From Diphasiastrum complanatum (taxonomy: Eukaryota; Streptophyta; Lycopodiopsida; Lycopodiales; Lycopodiaceae), in assembly GCA_029204225.1 (NCBI GenBank), contig CM055094.1, forward strand, positions 20,559,407-20,623,406: a stretch of 64,000 nt of DNA. Reading direction: 5' to 3'. Positions 36,961 through 47,631 of the stretch are shown here, one piece after another (position 1 is the first letter of the stretch; every line of letters begins with the position of its first letter). The notes beneath the pieces are model-generated. The model was given only the letters and a program-made list of their open reading frames with translations. It did not search any database and was not told where the DNA came from. The translations under genes were made by a program, and so were the position numbers.

Positions 36961-37084
36961 TCTCACCTTGAGTGTGAGGCTTTCGCTGTTGCTGCTGCAC
37001 TTGACTCTTGCCCTTGGAATAGTCTTTCTTATTGGTGTACAGGGCCATGGATTTGTCTTTGATGGACAGGCCGTTGGTCTTTCT

Positions 37085-38300
37085 TCACATTTCTTCCTGA
37101 AGAAGATGACCGATCACCTTTTGAAGAGTGAGGCCGGGTTGTGTGGAGATCATCACCCCTTTAGCAATGACCTTGCCATCCTTCTTGATGTTACATGTAT
37201 TTGTGGCGAACTCCACAATCAAACCATTGTCAAGCAATTGCCCTACACTAAGAAAGTTCTTAGTGATACTGAAAATGTAAAGCACTCCATCAATCTTGAT
37301 CTTCCTTGAAGATCCCAAGCATAAAGGTATGGATCCTATTCCTTCTATCTTATAAGCATAATTATTTGCTGTAAAAATTTACGTGATAGGTCCTTCATAG
37401 GTAGATAAGGTTGAAAAATACTCCCTCTTACTTGTCATGTGGGAGGTAGCCCCACTATCTATCCACCAAGGGTCTTCACCTCTTATGCTTGAAGATGAGA
37501 AACTTGACATCATGACGAAATCTTCATGAGAGCTCTCCTCTTCCTCTTGGCCAAGCTTTTCTTGACTTTGAGTTTGCTTCTTATTGAAGCACTCCGAGGC
37601 ATAGTGCCCCGTCTTGCCACAAAAGTAGCATTTGATCTTCGACTTATCCTTCTTTGGCTTGCTCGAGCTTTGACTTGCTTCTTCTTGAATGCAACACCTT
37701 TGCCTTTGTATTTTCTCTTGATCTTGATGAAAAGAGCCTTGTCATCTCCATCATTGACGGAGAGCTTCTCCATCCTTGACTTGATGTGAGTTCTCCTACT
37801 CTCCTCGACCATGAGGAATCCTTGGAGATCTTCAAGTGAAGGCAACTTGCCCATGATTGCATAGCCTTGCACCAAGTTAGCAAAATCCATACTTAAACCA
37901 TTCAAGATTGGTTGAACAAGTTCACTTTCCTTAATGGAATCTCCTATGTAAGCAAGCTCTTTGTTTAAGTCCTTGACTCTCAACACATATGGATTTGATT
38001 CTTCAAGGATATCAACCTTGAAGTATTCTTGGATTCATATATCTTTTGAAGAGTTTCCCATGATTCTTGAGCCAAGATGCAAGATCCTACCTCATTAAGA
38101 AGCTCATGAGCTACATTCATTTTATACAATGGAGAGCAACCTTGGACCTCCTTTTGTATTTTGTAGCTTCTTGAGGGTGAATAGGCTCATCCTCTTCGCC
38201 ACTCGCTATATCCATTAGATCTTGTAAAATAAGGATTGATTCCATTCTTAGCTTCCAAATTCAATAATTAGAAGCATTCAATCTATCATGTGAATCCAAA
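37085..38300 (-). mobile_element. Copia relic: gag and protease
   Basis: Minus strand. Gag part reads VLRVKDLNKELAYIGDSI and LVQPILNGLSMDFANLVQGY, matching the middle of copia Gag. In another frame a zinc knuckle CYFCGKTGHYASEC is recognisable near 37,630-37,590, then SSHEDFVMMSSFSSSS and the protease site WWIDSGATSHMTSKREYF near 37,460. Frameshifts separate them and an in-frame stop follows EGPIT. Upstream Gag start near 38,280-38,100 (WKLRMESILILQDLMDIAS) is also broken. Confidence 0.8.
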
Positions 38301-38314
38301 AGATATGCATTCAT

Positions 38315-40138
38315 TGATCTCGACTTCACAAGGATATAGGATTCACCTAACCTGAACCAAAAGGAATCATATGCACATAAATATGCCTCTTGAAATCATT
38401 CCTACAAGATCAGTTGAATCATCAAGCAATAATCAATCCAAACTATATCACAAATCAAGCAAAATTGAACACAATCTTGACTAGAATTGCATTCACTTGA
38501 TGAGCACTTGTCAGAAACTTTGGGCTGACCCTAAAATTTAATTTCTAAGATCTCAATAAGTCTAAGAACTAACTATTACAGTACCAAAGATAAGGATCTA
38601 CCTTCCCTTTGATTGATTGAAAACTACGTGGCAGACCTATGTGGTAGACCTGTGTCCCTTTGTGTGAATATTTTCTAGATCCAAACATCTAGTGTGTGGC
38701 TATTAGGCTAGAGATAGCATGATATATTAATCTCAACATCCATTGGAGTGAGCTCCCGATCCACTTGAACACGAAACTTACAAGACTATTTGCTTCATGA
38801 TGTAAATGTGAATCCAACTTATCAACAATGTGATTCCCTAGTGCACAATGTATCACTATCATCACGTGGCAGAAAGTGATTCACTTTTGTACATATGTTC
38901 CATAGACAAGTGAGACACTTTACCACAAATAGGCTTGAAAAATTTGGAAGGTAATTTGGTTGTACACGAAGCAAGCGTTAAAAAATGAAGGGGCCTAGAC
39001 AAATTTTTTCAAGGCTATGTCCTTGGAGGTGGCCAATAATCAACTCCAAGCATCTATGATGAACTACAAGAACACTTGGCTTAACACACAAGATTCAAAC
39101 TTTCGAGACTTCTTCAGGAACTACAAAGAACATGTTTAAGCTTAAAGACAAGTGGATGCAAAAAAATCAGTATGTCTTGAAAATTTCCATACATGTGTAT
39201 ACATTGTTAATTTTAGAGCTCTAGAACTATGGCACATGCAAAGGGGGGTACCATTATGGTGCATTTAAGAGTAAAGGATCAAGCAAATACTTATAAAACT
39301 GGTATATGGCAAGTTAGACACAATGATAAATTCATGAGAACAAGTTAGTAAAGCTCAAAAAGTCATTTGGAGTGAGTTCTTGCCGAGTCCCAATTTGTTA
39401 CCTTGCTATTTGTGAACTTGCCCCAAGATAAGGTGAAAAAAACCTTTTAATATTACGAATGACAACCACGAAGCTACCATAGTTTCAATCGACATCGATA
39501 TAATTAAACAACAAAAATCATCACATACATGCAAACAAGATGGCAAACGCTCATCAATTTTTCTGTGCATGATTCGAGCCGGATTGTCTTCATGCCCAAA
39601 TTCCTAGAAATTGGAGATACCAGACCAACCTATTGCATCATTATCTGATTGTGCTCTCTTTCTCTTACCTCTAATGGTGCAAAAAAGCTACTAGAATATC
39701 GAACCGATAATATCACAAGCTACATTCAAATGTGCTAAGATAACACGAAAGTGTAGCACAATTTGATTATAATAGGCTACTTGCAAATGATCATAATCAT
39801 GGTGAGCTGTGAACTCGATCTTTGCCATTATAAATTAGCCTACACTTGGTATAAAGAGCATCATTTCCACCAAAAAGAAACTTTCAGAGGAAGTTGATTT
39901 GTAGAAAAACTAGAACTTCAACCTCATAAAACTCTTTAAGAATCTAGGTCCTTAATTTTCTCATTTGGTGTAGCTATGTATGTAAGCAAATGTTGCAGAA
40001 CATTACAAAAATTCACAATATCATGCTTTACTGCCATGTTGTCATGCATGCTTTTTAGGAAATGAAAACAAACTCTGATGGGAGAAGATTTGATGCTGGC
40101 ACTTCCTTCTTCAAGCATGGAAATGGAATTCAAAAGCT
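38315..40138. repeat. Non-coding block, direct repeat of 25.9-27.4 kb and 22.0-22.5 kb
   Basis: 38,315-39,535 repeats 25,925-27,125. 39,715-40,140 repeats 22,050-22,470, including the stretch that provides the false N-terminus of gene C copy II. Nothing coding. Confidence 0.6.
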
Positions 40139-41818
40139 TTGGAAAGCTATAGCTTCAAAGGATCGATTTTCCATCTTTTAGTGGCGATCTATCATTCGCT
40201 ACGACCGTGCTTGATTACTCCTTCGCATCCTTGGACACCATCTGCATACATCCACCACGGATCCAGAATGCCATCATCATCCATTTTCAAAAATCCTAAG
40301 TTGTCGAGACTTGCTACATTACACAAAAATCGTCACATCTAGCACGAGAATGCTGAGGGGTAGTGCTACTGGAGCTTGTTAAAACCACACATTCAACACC
40401 GATTTGGGTTGAAATCTTTCTACTAGTACGTTATCGCGAAGAAACATCATCGTTTCCACATCCTATCAGAGCGACATTGCTCCAAATTTTTCCACAAATT
40501 TCTATTCTCGATACACTGCCGAGCAATACTCTACATACACTGCTCGTAGAGCCGCGCCCCCATACTCTACAATCACCGTGGACCGAGCTGAGTGTACATA
40601 CTCTGCATTCGCTGTGGAACGAGATGAGAGTCCATACTCTACATACAAAGTTGACTGAGCCGAGTCCATCAAAAGTCGACCGATCCGAAGCCCTCCACAG
40701 TCGATCACGCCGAGACTCCACTTGTCTGTTACCAGAGCCAAACCTTCAACAGAGTCATCAGCCGAGTCCAGAACATGTCTGCTACAACATCTTCCAGTTC
40801 TGATGACCCAACTCTAGACATAATTGACATCACCATGAAAGCCTCGATATCTCTGAGATGAACACTTGGTACCAGGAGGCACACTAGTTCCTGAGCCACA
40901 TAGAGTTCCAACTTCCTCTTTTCAGTGGCTATCAGAGCCCATTTCTATTGCATATTGCTTATAACCACACCGACAGATTTTCCAGTTCATGTCTCCTCCT
41001 AACCAAAATTTTGTTTATATTATCCCTATTTGGCTTCCCTAGGGGACCAAACACAGTCAAAGGATCCTCAAAATAATTGAATCCACAACATACTTCAAAT
41101 ACATAGACCCCTCAGTGGACAAGTGGAAAAAAAAAGATGGTTACCGTATCGAGGTCATAAATGATAAGCCCTTAGCTGCTCCATGCGCCTATCTAACGAA
41201 ATATACATAGCGCTATAGGTACAAGATCATGCATATCCCCATGAAACTATTCCACATGATGGTTGATTCTAGACTACACAATCATAACCTTTATGACTGG
41301 GCCCAGTTTGCTTCCAACTGCCTCCATGACTATATCAAGAACAAGCAGACCTCCAATTATTGGGGTATCTTTTGATAGATGTCACTGTAGCAGTTGAGCC
41401 ACCGACCTCGAGTTCGAGACCCCTTGATGCTAGCAGATAATAGCTTGGGAGACTCCCTCAGAACCAACCAAGAATACCAACTCTACTTCCAGGCCTATTG
41501 CAACAGATTCCACGCAAGCGGCTTCTCAAAAGAGAAAGAGTTCATTCTCTCCACAAGGGCCAACTCCAAAGCACCAAACGGTCAGCGTAGTGAAGCTTAC
41601 ATCGAGAAAGACACCCATGTCCTCTATGTCACAGACAAAGGATCATTCTACTAAAGAGTCTTTTGCTCAACATGAAGACACCACCACACTAGTCCAACCA
41701 CCACCAACACAACAATCCAGGAAAAGGACCAAGATACGAGCGAAGCGTCATGCTTCATCAGATGAAATAGTCTCAGATGATATGCAGCTTGATCTCACTA
41801 GTAACGTATGTAGTTAAC
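40139..41818 (+). pseudogene. Gene family A, copy A3 (left outer palindrome arm)
   Basis: Has the leader, three 36-base repeats near 40,560-40,660, the ATG at 40,775 (MSATTSSSSDDP) and then a one-base deletion in ITMESLD near 40,834. A further deletion removes the ISGADLNT phrase near 41,030. Later parts (ADNSLGDSLRTNQEYQLYFQ, SGFSKEKEFILSTRAN) stay open at 41,394-41,654. The tail DEIVSDDMQLDLTSNVCS ends in another frame. It pairs with copy A5 on the minus strand at 63.4-61.7 kb. Confidence 0.6.
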
Positions 41819-42352
41819 TAGAAGTTGGATAGCCACAACGCGTGGGGTCCATACTTCAAGATTCTATTTTCTACCATTAACTAACATAACTTCTCATGTA
41901 GATGCAAATCGTATTGCACATCAAAGTTTTCTTTCCATCTACTCAAAGCGTTCACATGAAAGAAAAACAGTCTTATCGATCTGAAAATCATGGCAAGAAA
42001 CTTTGAATATTTTGGACCACAATGAGCGCCAACGTGAATCTTGAAATTCAGAAAATACGGAGTGTGTTGGATCAAATGGAGTGGCAGGGTTATTTCAAAG
42101 TTTTGCAATTCAGGAAATTTGCAATTTCAACACACATCTATTGAAAAAATATTTTGCTTACTTTGCTCACAACTACAAAGCTTTGGTTTTGCATATAAAG
42201 CAAGAAACTTGGAGTGTGATGGATCAAAAAAAGCGCCAAGGTCATTTCAAACTTTTCCAATTAATTTTTTTTTATAATTAAGACAAGTTTTAATAGCTTA
42301 CAAGATATATAACAAGTTGGTTTTCTACTAGATTAATCTATCGATTATTAAG

Positions 42353-42668
42353 ATGTCTAAATATCATCTCCATATTGATCTTCCCACAGAATCTGCTCCA
42401 CTGTCGAGAAAAAATCTGAAACGACCCACCTTACCAGCTCACCAAAGGACGAAAGACAGGAAACAAGTTTCAAACAAGTTTTAAAGAAGATCATGAAATT
42501 CTATTTTGGATGTTTAGTAAAACAGAATATCCAAAGATACTAAAGAATCATATGAGCGACACACCACTCAATGTTCCTAGAATAGGTGATTTTAAGGTGG
42601 AATGGCATTTGGTTCACACACCAAGAGCTACAGGGAGTGAAAATCCAAAACTTAGCGAAATGTTTTAA
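42353..42668 (+). pseudogene. Gene family B, deletion form B3
   Basis: Same structure as the copy at 28,025: N-terminal codons joined directly to the last exon (RIGDFKVEWHLVHTPRATGS, ending KLSEMF), with the coiled coil lost. One base is gained or lost near the junction, so the frame is broken. Confidence 0.6.
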
Positions 42669-42765
42669 CTGATCAAACAACATTTATATAGCTAGAACCA
42701 ATAAAACCCAAGCCGTACACTCGTCGATCCAACAACGGATCAGATCTATGGCGCGTAATACAACC

Positions 42766-43160
42766 GTCCACACGTGTGACACCACACGTGCTACAATACA
42801 CGTCAATCTGCCATTCGGCCACGTGCCCACACTTGCGAGCTAACACGTGCCAGAACACACGTCGCCAAGCCATTCGACCACATGGCCACATGTGCAAGTT
42901 TCACACGTGCGGATACAGAAGTGTGGTCCCACACGTCAGGTACTGATTGGGCCATGTGACCACACGTGCGAGCCGATACGTGCAAGAACACATGTCGCTG
43001 ATCCATTCGGCCACGTGTCCCCACGTGGGATTCCACACGTGTTGATCCAGACGTGCAGTTTCACACATGCGTATACAAACGTGTGGTTCCACATGTCAGC
43101 TACTGACTGGGCCACGTGTCGCTGGGATTGACACGTGCCAACTTTTTTCTCCTATATAAG
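42766..43160 (+). promoter_or_regulatory. G-box (CACGTG) array with TATA box, copy b
   Basis: Eleven CACGTG hexamers and at least six further ACGT cores in about 375 bases by hand count, followed by TATA box CCTATATAAG at 43,151-43,160. The array is itself internally repeated: CCATTCG(G/A)CCAC recurs three times and GTACTGATTGGGCC/CTACTGACTGGGCC twice. This is the richest copy for intact CACGTG on the plus strand. Confidence 0.65.
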
Positions 43161-43244
43161 TCCATTCCCGAGGATTGTACAATGGCCGGTGATTCCAGGG
43201 ATTTCAGAAAGGTCAACATACGATGAGTTGAGGCTTCAACTACA

Positions 43245-43655
43245 ACCACATAGTCCTACCATAGGCTTGTGTGGTTTACCACATGGCCTACCATAGACTT
43301 CTGTAGCAGGCCACATAGGCCTGCGATTGACCAATGCTGTCATAGGTGCCCACGTGTCAAGTCACGTATAACTGCCATGTGGCAAATCATGCAGGCTTGG
43401 GGCTAGCCACGTGGCAAGCCACGTAGGCCCATCATAGGCTGGCAAGCCAACCAGGCTCTGCCTACGTGGTCTGCTACTTGCGAAGCCTATCGCACACTAC
43501 CACATGGCAAGCCACGTAGGTCTACCACATGGCAAATCATGCAGGCTTGAGGGTTGCCATGTAGGCCTACTATAACCTTGTATGTCAAGTCAACTGGGCC
43601 CTGTGCCACGTAGGCTTGAGTGGACCTAGAGATCTATATATATATATAGGTGGGC
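43245..43655. repeat. AGGCTTG minisatellite, block 4
   Basis: Same arrangement as 28,920-29,340 and, inverted, 60,300-59,850. Contains CCACGTGGCAAGCCACGTAG and ends in a short (TA)n run near 43,637. Confidence 0.8.
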
Positions 43656-43711
43656 TCAAATCTCTTGCCATAAAAACCAGCCAAGAAGATAAACTTTTTC
43701 AAACTTTAAAT

Positions 43712-44554
43712 GTGCCCTAAAAGACAAAAAAATAGCAAGTATCAAGTCTAAAAAATCAGCACCAAATTGTGTCGAAACCACACATTAGATGGATGCAGGA
43801 ACTCGCCCTCCTACAAGCCTTGTGTGCTGAAAATTTCAGCCTAAAATTGCATTACAAACTCAAAAAACCAGCAAGCAAATAATTAGGTTACCCCCAACAA
43901 AGCAATATTCCTTTGAACAGGATTGACGATTTGAAAACTATTATGACTAAAATGATTTGTTCGGCATTTAAAATTGCCAAAATCAAACTGCTCAGATACA
44001 AACAACTATCTGGAACCAATGATTTTAAATGGGTTTCGAAAAATACAGGTTCATATGAATGGAGTACTATAGACCGCAAGAATACCTTATACATTTGGAA
44101 TTCCTATTTGATAGACAATTGCATTATCAGACTTGGGGATCATACTTGGCGACAGGTCGGGGGAATACCAATGGGTTTTTCATATTCACCAGTGTCTTGT
44201 AATTGGTACTTTTATTTTTTGAAAATGCAGTTTATTAAGAGGCTTGCAAGATTAGGGGAAATTAAATTTATAAACGACTTCAAATATTCATTCAGGTACA
44301 TTGACGATATATGCTTTATCAATAATCATACGGTTGGACGTTTCCTAGACAAGACTCAACCAAGAACACCTGACAATCCTTTTTGGATCTATCACCTAAA
44401 ATACCTTGAGATAGACGGAAATGACAACACATGTAATTTGGTGAACTTTCTGAATATTACAATTACCTTTAACCCAATTACCGGTTGTACACATCTGTCC
44501 AAATATGATAAAAGGGGAGACCCGTGTTTAACTCATATAATAGATCTGTGGTAA
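43712..44554 (+). pseudogene. Penelope-like reverse transcriptase relic, copy 1
   Basis: The 213-codon frame at 43,913-44,554 holds an RT palm: GGIPMGFSYSPVSCNWYFYF corresponds to the G(I/T)PMG-SP motif, and FRYIDDICFINN carries the catalytic YIDD. Then NLVNFLNITITF and HLSKYDKRG match the conserved post-catalytic phrases of Penelope-like or related RTs. The Trp codon at VSKN is intact here. A 46-base deletion between two GACC repeats at about 44,522 shifts the frame. The N-terminal part lies in other frames from 43,712. No endonuclease domain seen. Family naming is from memory of motifs. Confidence 0.65.
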
Positions 44555-44781
44555 CTTGGGGTAGCTTGATATGTATCTAGGCAACTAATAAAACAACAAC
44601 ACACCTCTGGATGGCTTCACAAGCTTCTCTAACTCATTCTTATGATACTATCATTATGTCTAACTTTCCAAATACTAGATGCAAGAGTATTTGACAGATT
44701 CCTAATTCTTTACTCTCCAAGTGTTGTTTGTAGCTCATCGTAGATGCTTTGAGAATAATGTTACTAGTTATATTAATTGGG

Positions 44782-44791
44782 GGGGGGGGGA
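44782..44791. repeat. G homopolymer tract
   Basis: Ten or so G here; the inverted partner at 58,651-58,680 has about thirty C. Length difference is slippage between palindrome arms. Confidence 0.85.
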
Positions 44792-44819
44792 TTTTGGAAT
44801 TTTTGCTCTTGAATAGGGA

Positions 44820-46240
44820 TTTTGGAAGTTCCTTTATTGCATTCAGATTTGCCATTACTTTTTCCCTATTTACTTTTTTGGGTTAAGGCAACTGAAAGCC
44901 TTAAAAAAAAAAGCAATTTTTGTGGAGTACTTTGTAGACCTAGCAACCGTATCCTTTTAGAGGTGTATGCTATGTTTTTCCATTTGAAAAAGGCTTCTAA
45001 AAATCACTTTAGGGTCACTTGATTGGAAATTGGCACAGTGGCAATTCATAGTATGGATTGTCAGCCGATTACCAAAAGGAGTGCAAAGGGAATGTCCTCC
45101 ATATTGAAAGATGCTATCCGAGTAGCTAAAGCCTACGATAGCACCGTGATTGCCTCACGGAAGAGTATGCACAGCCAATCAGCCCAAAAGCCTAAGAATG
45201 AAAAGCCAAAAAATAATAAGATAAAAAATCTATTTTTTGATGAACTAGAAGCTACTGCTTGCCAACAAACTTGGGCATCATGCCAAACAGAGATCTGAGA
45301 GGGAAAATAAATCATCAAGTTTCATGGCGATGGATTTACCCACAGGTAAGTTGAAAGTCGATTTGTTAAATGGTTGTGAATTGAAAGTTGATTTGTTAAA
45401 TGGTTGTGAATATACTTGTAACTTCAGTACACTTTCTTTCAAGTCTAATCAATGGTTTCAAGATAAAGGCAATATTCTAGGGAAAGACATAAGTATAATG
45501 TTTGATTTTGGAGGTACTCACAACCTTTTGAATGTGCGGCTTGTATAGAAGCTTCGGGTGCCCACCATGGCCAGTGATCAACATTATGTGATCCTCTAGC
45601 CTCAGGGTCAGACACAGAAGTTTGGGATGTGAAAGTCCCTAACTTGGAGGTTCGGATGCAAGATCATGTTGAGCGGCTCGACTTCCATGTTATGAATCTT
45701 GATAGAACTTATGTAATCCTAAGATATGACTAGTTTTTTGATAAATCAGATTCATTGAAAATAGATTTTAAAAACCATACTATTGTATTTAAAGATAAGT
45801 TTGACCAGATAGTCTCTATTTATGGGGAGACTAATGTACTCCCATCACCGATGGTTTCCTCGGCGGAAGTTATGGAAAAACTACATAATTCTAAGTATGA
45901 GCTTTTTCATCTTGTTTTGAAATCTCATATGCATTGTGATGTGAATGTGTTAACATGCTTTAACACCAAAAATTAGCATCAAGAACAGCTTTTAATGCAA
46001 GATTTAAAGCAAGAGTTCAATGACGTTTTTCCTAAATAGCTAAGATTTTATGAGGTACATACTTCTAATTATATTGCAGTCCGTTGTTAGAACATAATCA
46101 AATATTTCTGAAATGACATCTTTGAAATGTTTCAGAAAAGAGTAAGAACATAACGATAGATTTTCAATTTCAAAATTGCAGAAAACATCAAACAGAAAGT
46201 ACCATTCACTTTTGATGTTAGGTAAGTATGACCAAGCAAA
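44820..46240 (+). mobile_element. Ty3/gypsy relic: gag end, protease, RT start
   Basis: The longest gypsy relic. A Lys-rich frame at 45,023-45,298 (IRVAKAYDSTVIASRKSMHS) is probably the end of Gag. A 30-base in-frame duplication (KVDLLNGCEL twice) lies at about 45,349-45,410. IMFDFGGTHN near 45,500 stands where gypsy proteases have D-S/T-G-A-T-H-N, with the S changed to F. Then LDFHVMNLDRTYVILRYD, IDFKNHTIVFKDKFDQIV and LKQEFNDVFPK follow in gypsy order. Stops and shifts throughout; the rest of RT is missing. Confidence 0.7.
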
Positions 46241-46247
46241 CACAATA

Positions 46248-46829
46248 TTATGGAAGGACTTGTGTATATAAGGCCAAAGATTGTAATAAAATACGAGTGT
46301 AAAAGTGTCTCACATGAATGGTCTCAAACATTCTATTACAGTAGCGTAAATGTAAAAGTATCTTTGCCTTGTCCTTGCGCGTGCTGAGCTGTAGTCGATC
46401 CACCGTATTCCTAGTGAGAGTTCTTCTATGTGGCATACCGCTGTCATAGGTGTTTCGAAACCTCATGACAAGAAGCATGTCCTTGGGCATCAGTGTCACC
46501 CTCTTGCCATGAATGGAACACAGCATCGAATCCTCAAACAATTTTGTCTGGAAGTCCTCGTATGCAATATGGAGGGCCTCCAATTCAGCGATATTCCACC
46601 TCACTCCATAGGGCAGATGCGTGGTCATATCTTGTGTAACCTCCCTCACAGCCCGATACAAGGCTACTTTCAGGATCACAAGTTTGGTGTACCTCTGCAA
46701 GGCCCTGATGTCCCTCAACCATGGACGGCGAGGTCTTCCATGTCTTTGCAGACGTATGGGTTCAGATGTCTGGGGACGGGACAGTTGAAGAAAATGGGTA
46801 AGCCTAGCAGTTTGCTTCGTCCGAGCCAT
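46248..46829 (-). CDS. Divergent histone H3 variant, CENH3-like, copy 2 (193 aa, chimeric 3' end)
   Basis: Starts MARTKQTARLTHFLQ and shares the fold of the copy at 9,312: WLRDIRALQRYTKL, MTTHLPYGVRWNIAE, LFEDSMLCSIHGKRVTLMPKD. Residues 82-124 match copy 1 exactly; ten replacements lie in residues 1-81, six of them in the tail. The frame continues through MRFRNTYDSGMPH and then about 57 residues (RRTLTRNTVDRLQLSTRKDK and on) that come from a gypsy-associated repeat also seen at 16.4 and 51.2 kb; the H3 homology ends at 46,428. Upstream are a leader, TATA and G-box array in correct order, so it could be expressed. Role, if any: centromeric or specialised nucleosomes, by inference. Confidence 0.75.
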   Translation of the reverse strand: MARTKQTARLTHFLQLSRPQTSEPIRLQRHGRPRRPWLRDIRALQRYTKLVILKVALYRAVREVTQDMTTHLPYGVRWNIAELEALHIAYEDFQTKLFEDSMLCSIHGKRVTLMPKDMLLVMRFRNTYDSGMPHRRTLTRNTVDRLQLSTRKDKAKILLHLRYCNRMFETIHVRHFYTRILLQSLALYTQVLP

Positions 46830-47130
46830 TGAGGCCGGATATCTATACCATACGAGAACAGAGATACAGCAAAAGAGAGAGCTAAATTATATCGCGTAAT
46901 GGCGACACTGAGAACTCTAAGGGTGATATCACTACAACGTGAGAGAGTGGCAAAGACAGGCGGGGAGACGCAGGGACTTGCATGATGGCAATACTGGGAA
47001 AGTCAGGCTAATTTCGCTACGATGTGAGAGGGTGTAAGGAATAGGCCTGGGGACGAGGTCGCTCGCATGATGGAGATATCACGAATGCAGGTCGTATGGA
47101 AGCAATCAAACATGATAGCAAATTATGCGA
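46830..47130 (-). other. 5' leader of H3 variant copy 2
   Basis: About 300 bases between the expected transcription start and the ATG. It contains an 85-base tandem pair (from CCATCATGCGAGCGACC and CCATCATGCAAGTCCCT), each ending with a CTCTCAC-GT-GTAG-GA phrase. Two upstream frames of about 36 and 34 codons start at ATGs near 47,095 and 46,985. The unfilled copia target site (TATCACCCTTAGAG) is at about 46,915-46,928. Confidence 0.5.
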
Positions 47131-47156
47131 AAACCTATACAATCCCTGGGAATGGA

Positions 47157-47545
47157 CTTATATAGGAGAAAAAAGTTGGCACGTGTGAATCCTAGCGACA
47201 TGTGGCCCAGTCAATGGCTGACATGTGGAACCACACGTTTGTATACGCATGTGTGAAACTGCACGTCTGGATCAACACGTGTGGGATCCCATGTGGGGAC
47301 ATGTGGCCGAATGGATCAGCGACATGTGTTCTTGCACATCGGCTCGCACGTGTGGTCACGTGGCCCAATCAGTAACTGACGTGTGGGACCACACTTCTAT
47401 ATCCGCACGTGTGAAACTTGCACATGTGGCCATGTGGTCGAATGGTTTGGTGACGTGTGTTCTGGCACGTGTTAGCTCGCATGTGTGGGCACGTGGCCGA
47501 ATGGCAAATTGACGTGTATGGTAGCACGTGTGGACGGTTGTATTA
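47157..47545 (-). promoter_or_regulatory. G-box (CACGTG) array with TATA box, copy c, upstream of H3 variant
   Basis: Inverted copy of the G-box array; TATA box CCTATATAAG reads at 47,166-47,157. Transcription would start near 47,130 and run into the H3 leader. Unlike the other three arrays, which lead into minisatellite DNA, this one leads to a coding sequence. It may be the original arrangement or an acquired promoter; the sequence alone does not say. Confidence 0.6.
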
Positions 47546-47631
47546 CGCGCCATAGATCTGATCCGATGTTGGATCGACGAGTGTACGGCTTGGGTTTTAT
47601 TGGTTTTACTATATAAATGTTGTTTGATCAG

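Larger units (their letters stand above)
40152..45521. repeat. Palindrome, left outer arm
   Basis: The inverted counterpart is 57,914-63,388. Order on this arm: A3, B3, G-box array, minisatellite, Penelope-like RT, G tract, gypsy gag-protease. The outer edge lies within TTCAAAGGATCGATTTTCC (63,388 on the other side); the inner edge is GGAGGTACTCAC, where the copia LTR sits in the right arm. Confidence 0.85.

Noticed and set aside
42766-43140. CRISPR-like array
   Set aside because: Repeats are short, irregular and palindromic without constant-length spacers, and the genome is eukaryotic.
46428-46832. Plus-strand 134-codon frame, and its twin at 9,309-9,713 minus
   Set aside because: Antisense of the H3-variant gene; the minus/plus H3 reading matches a known family while the antisense reading matches nothing.
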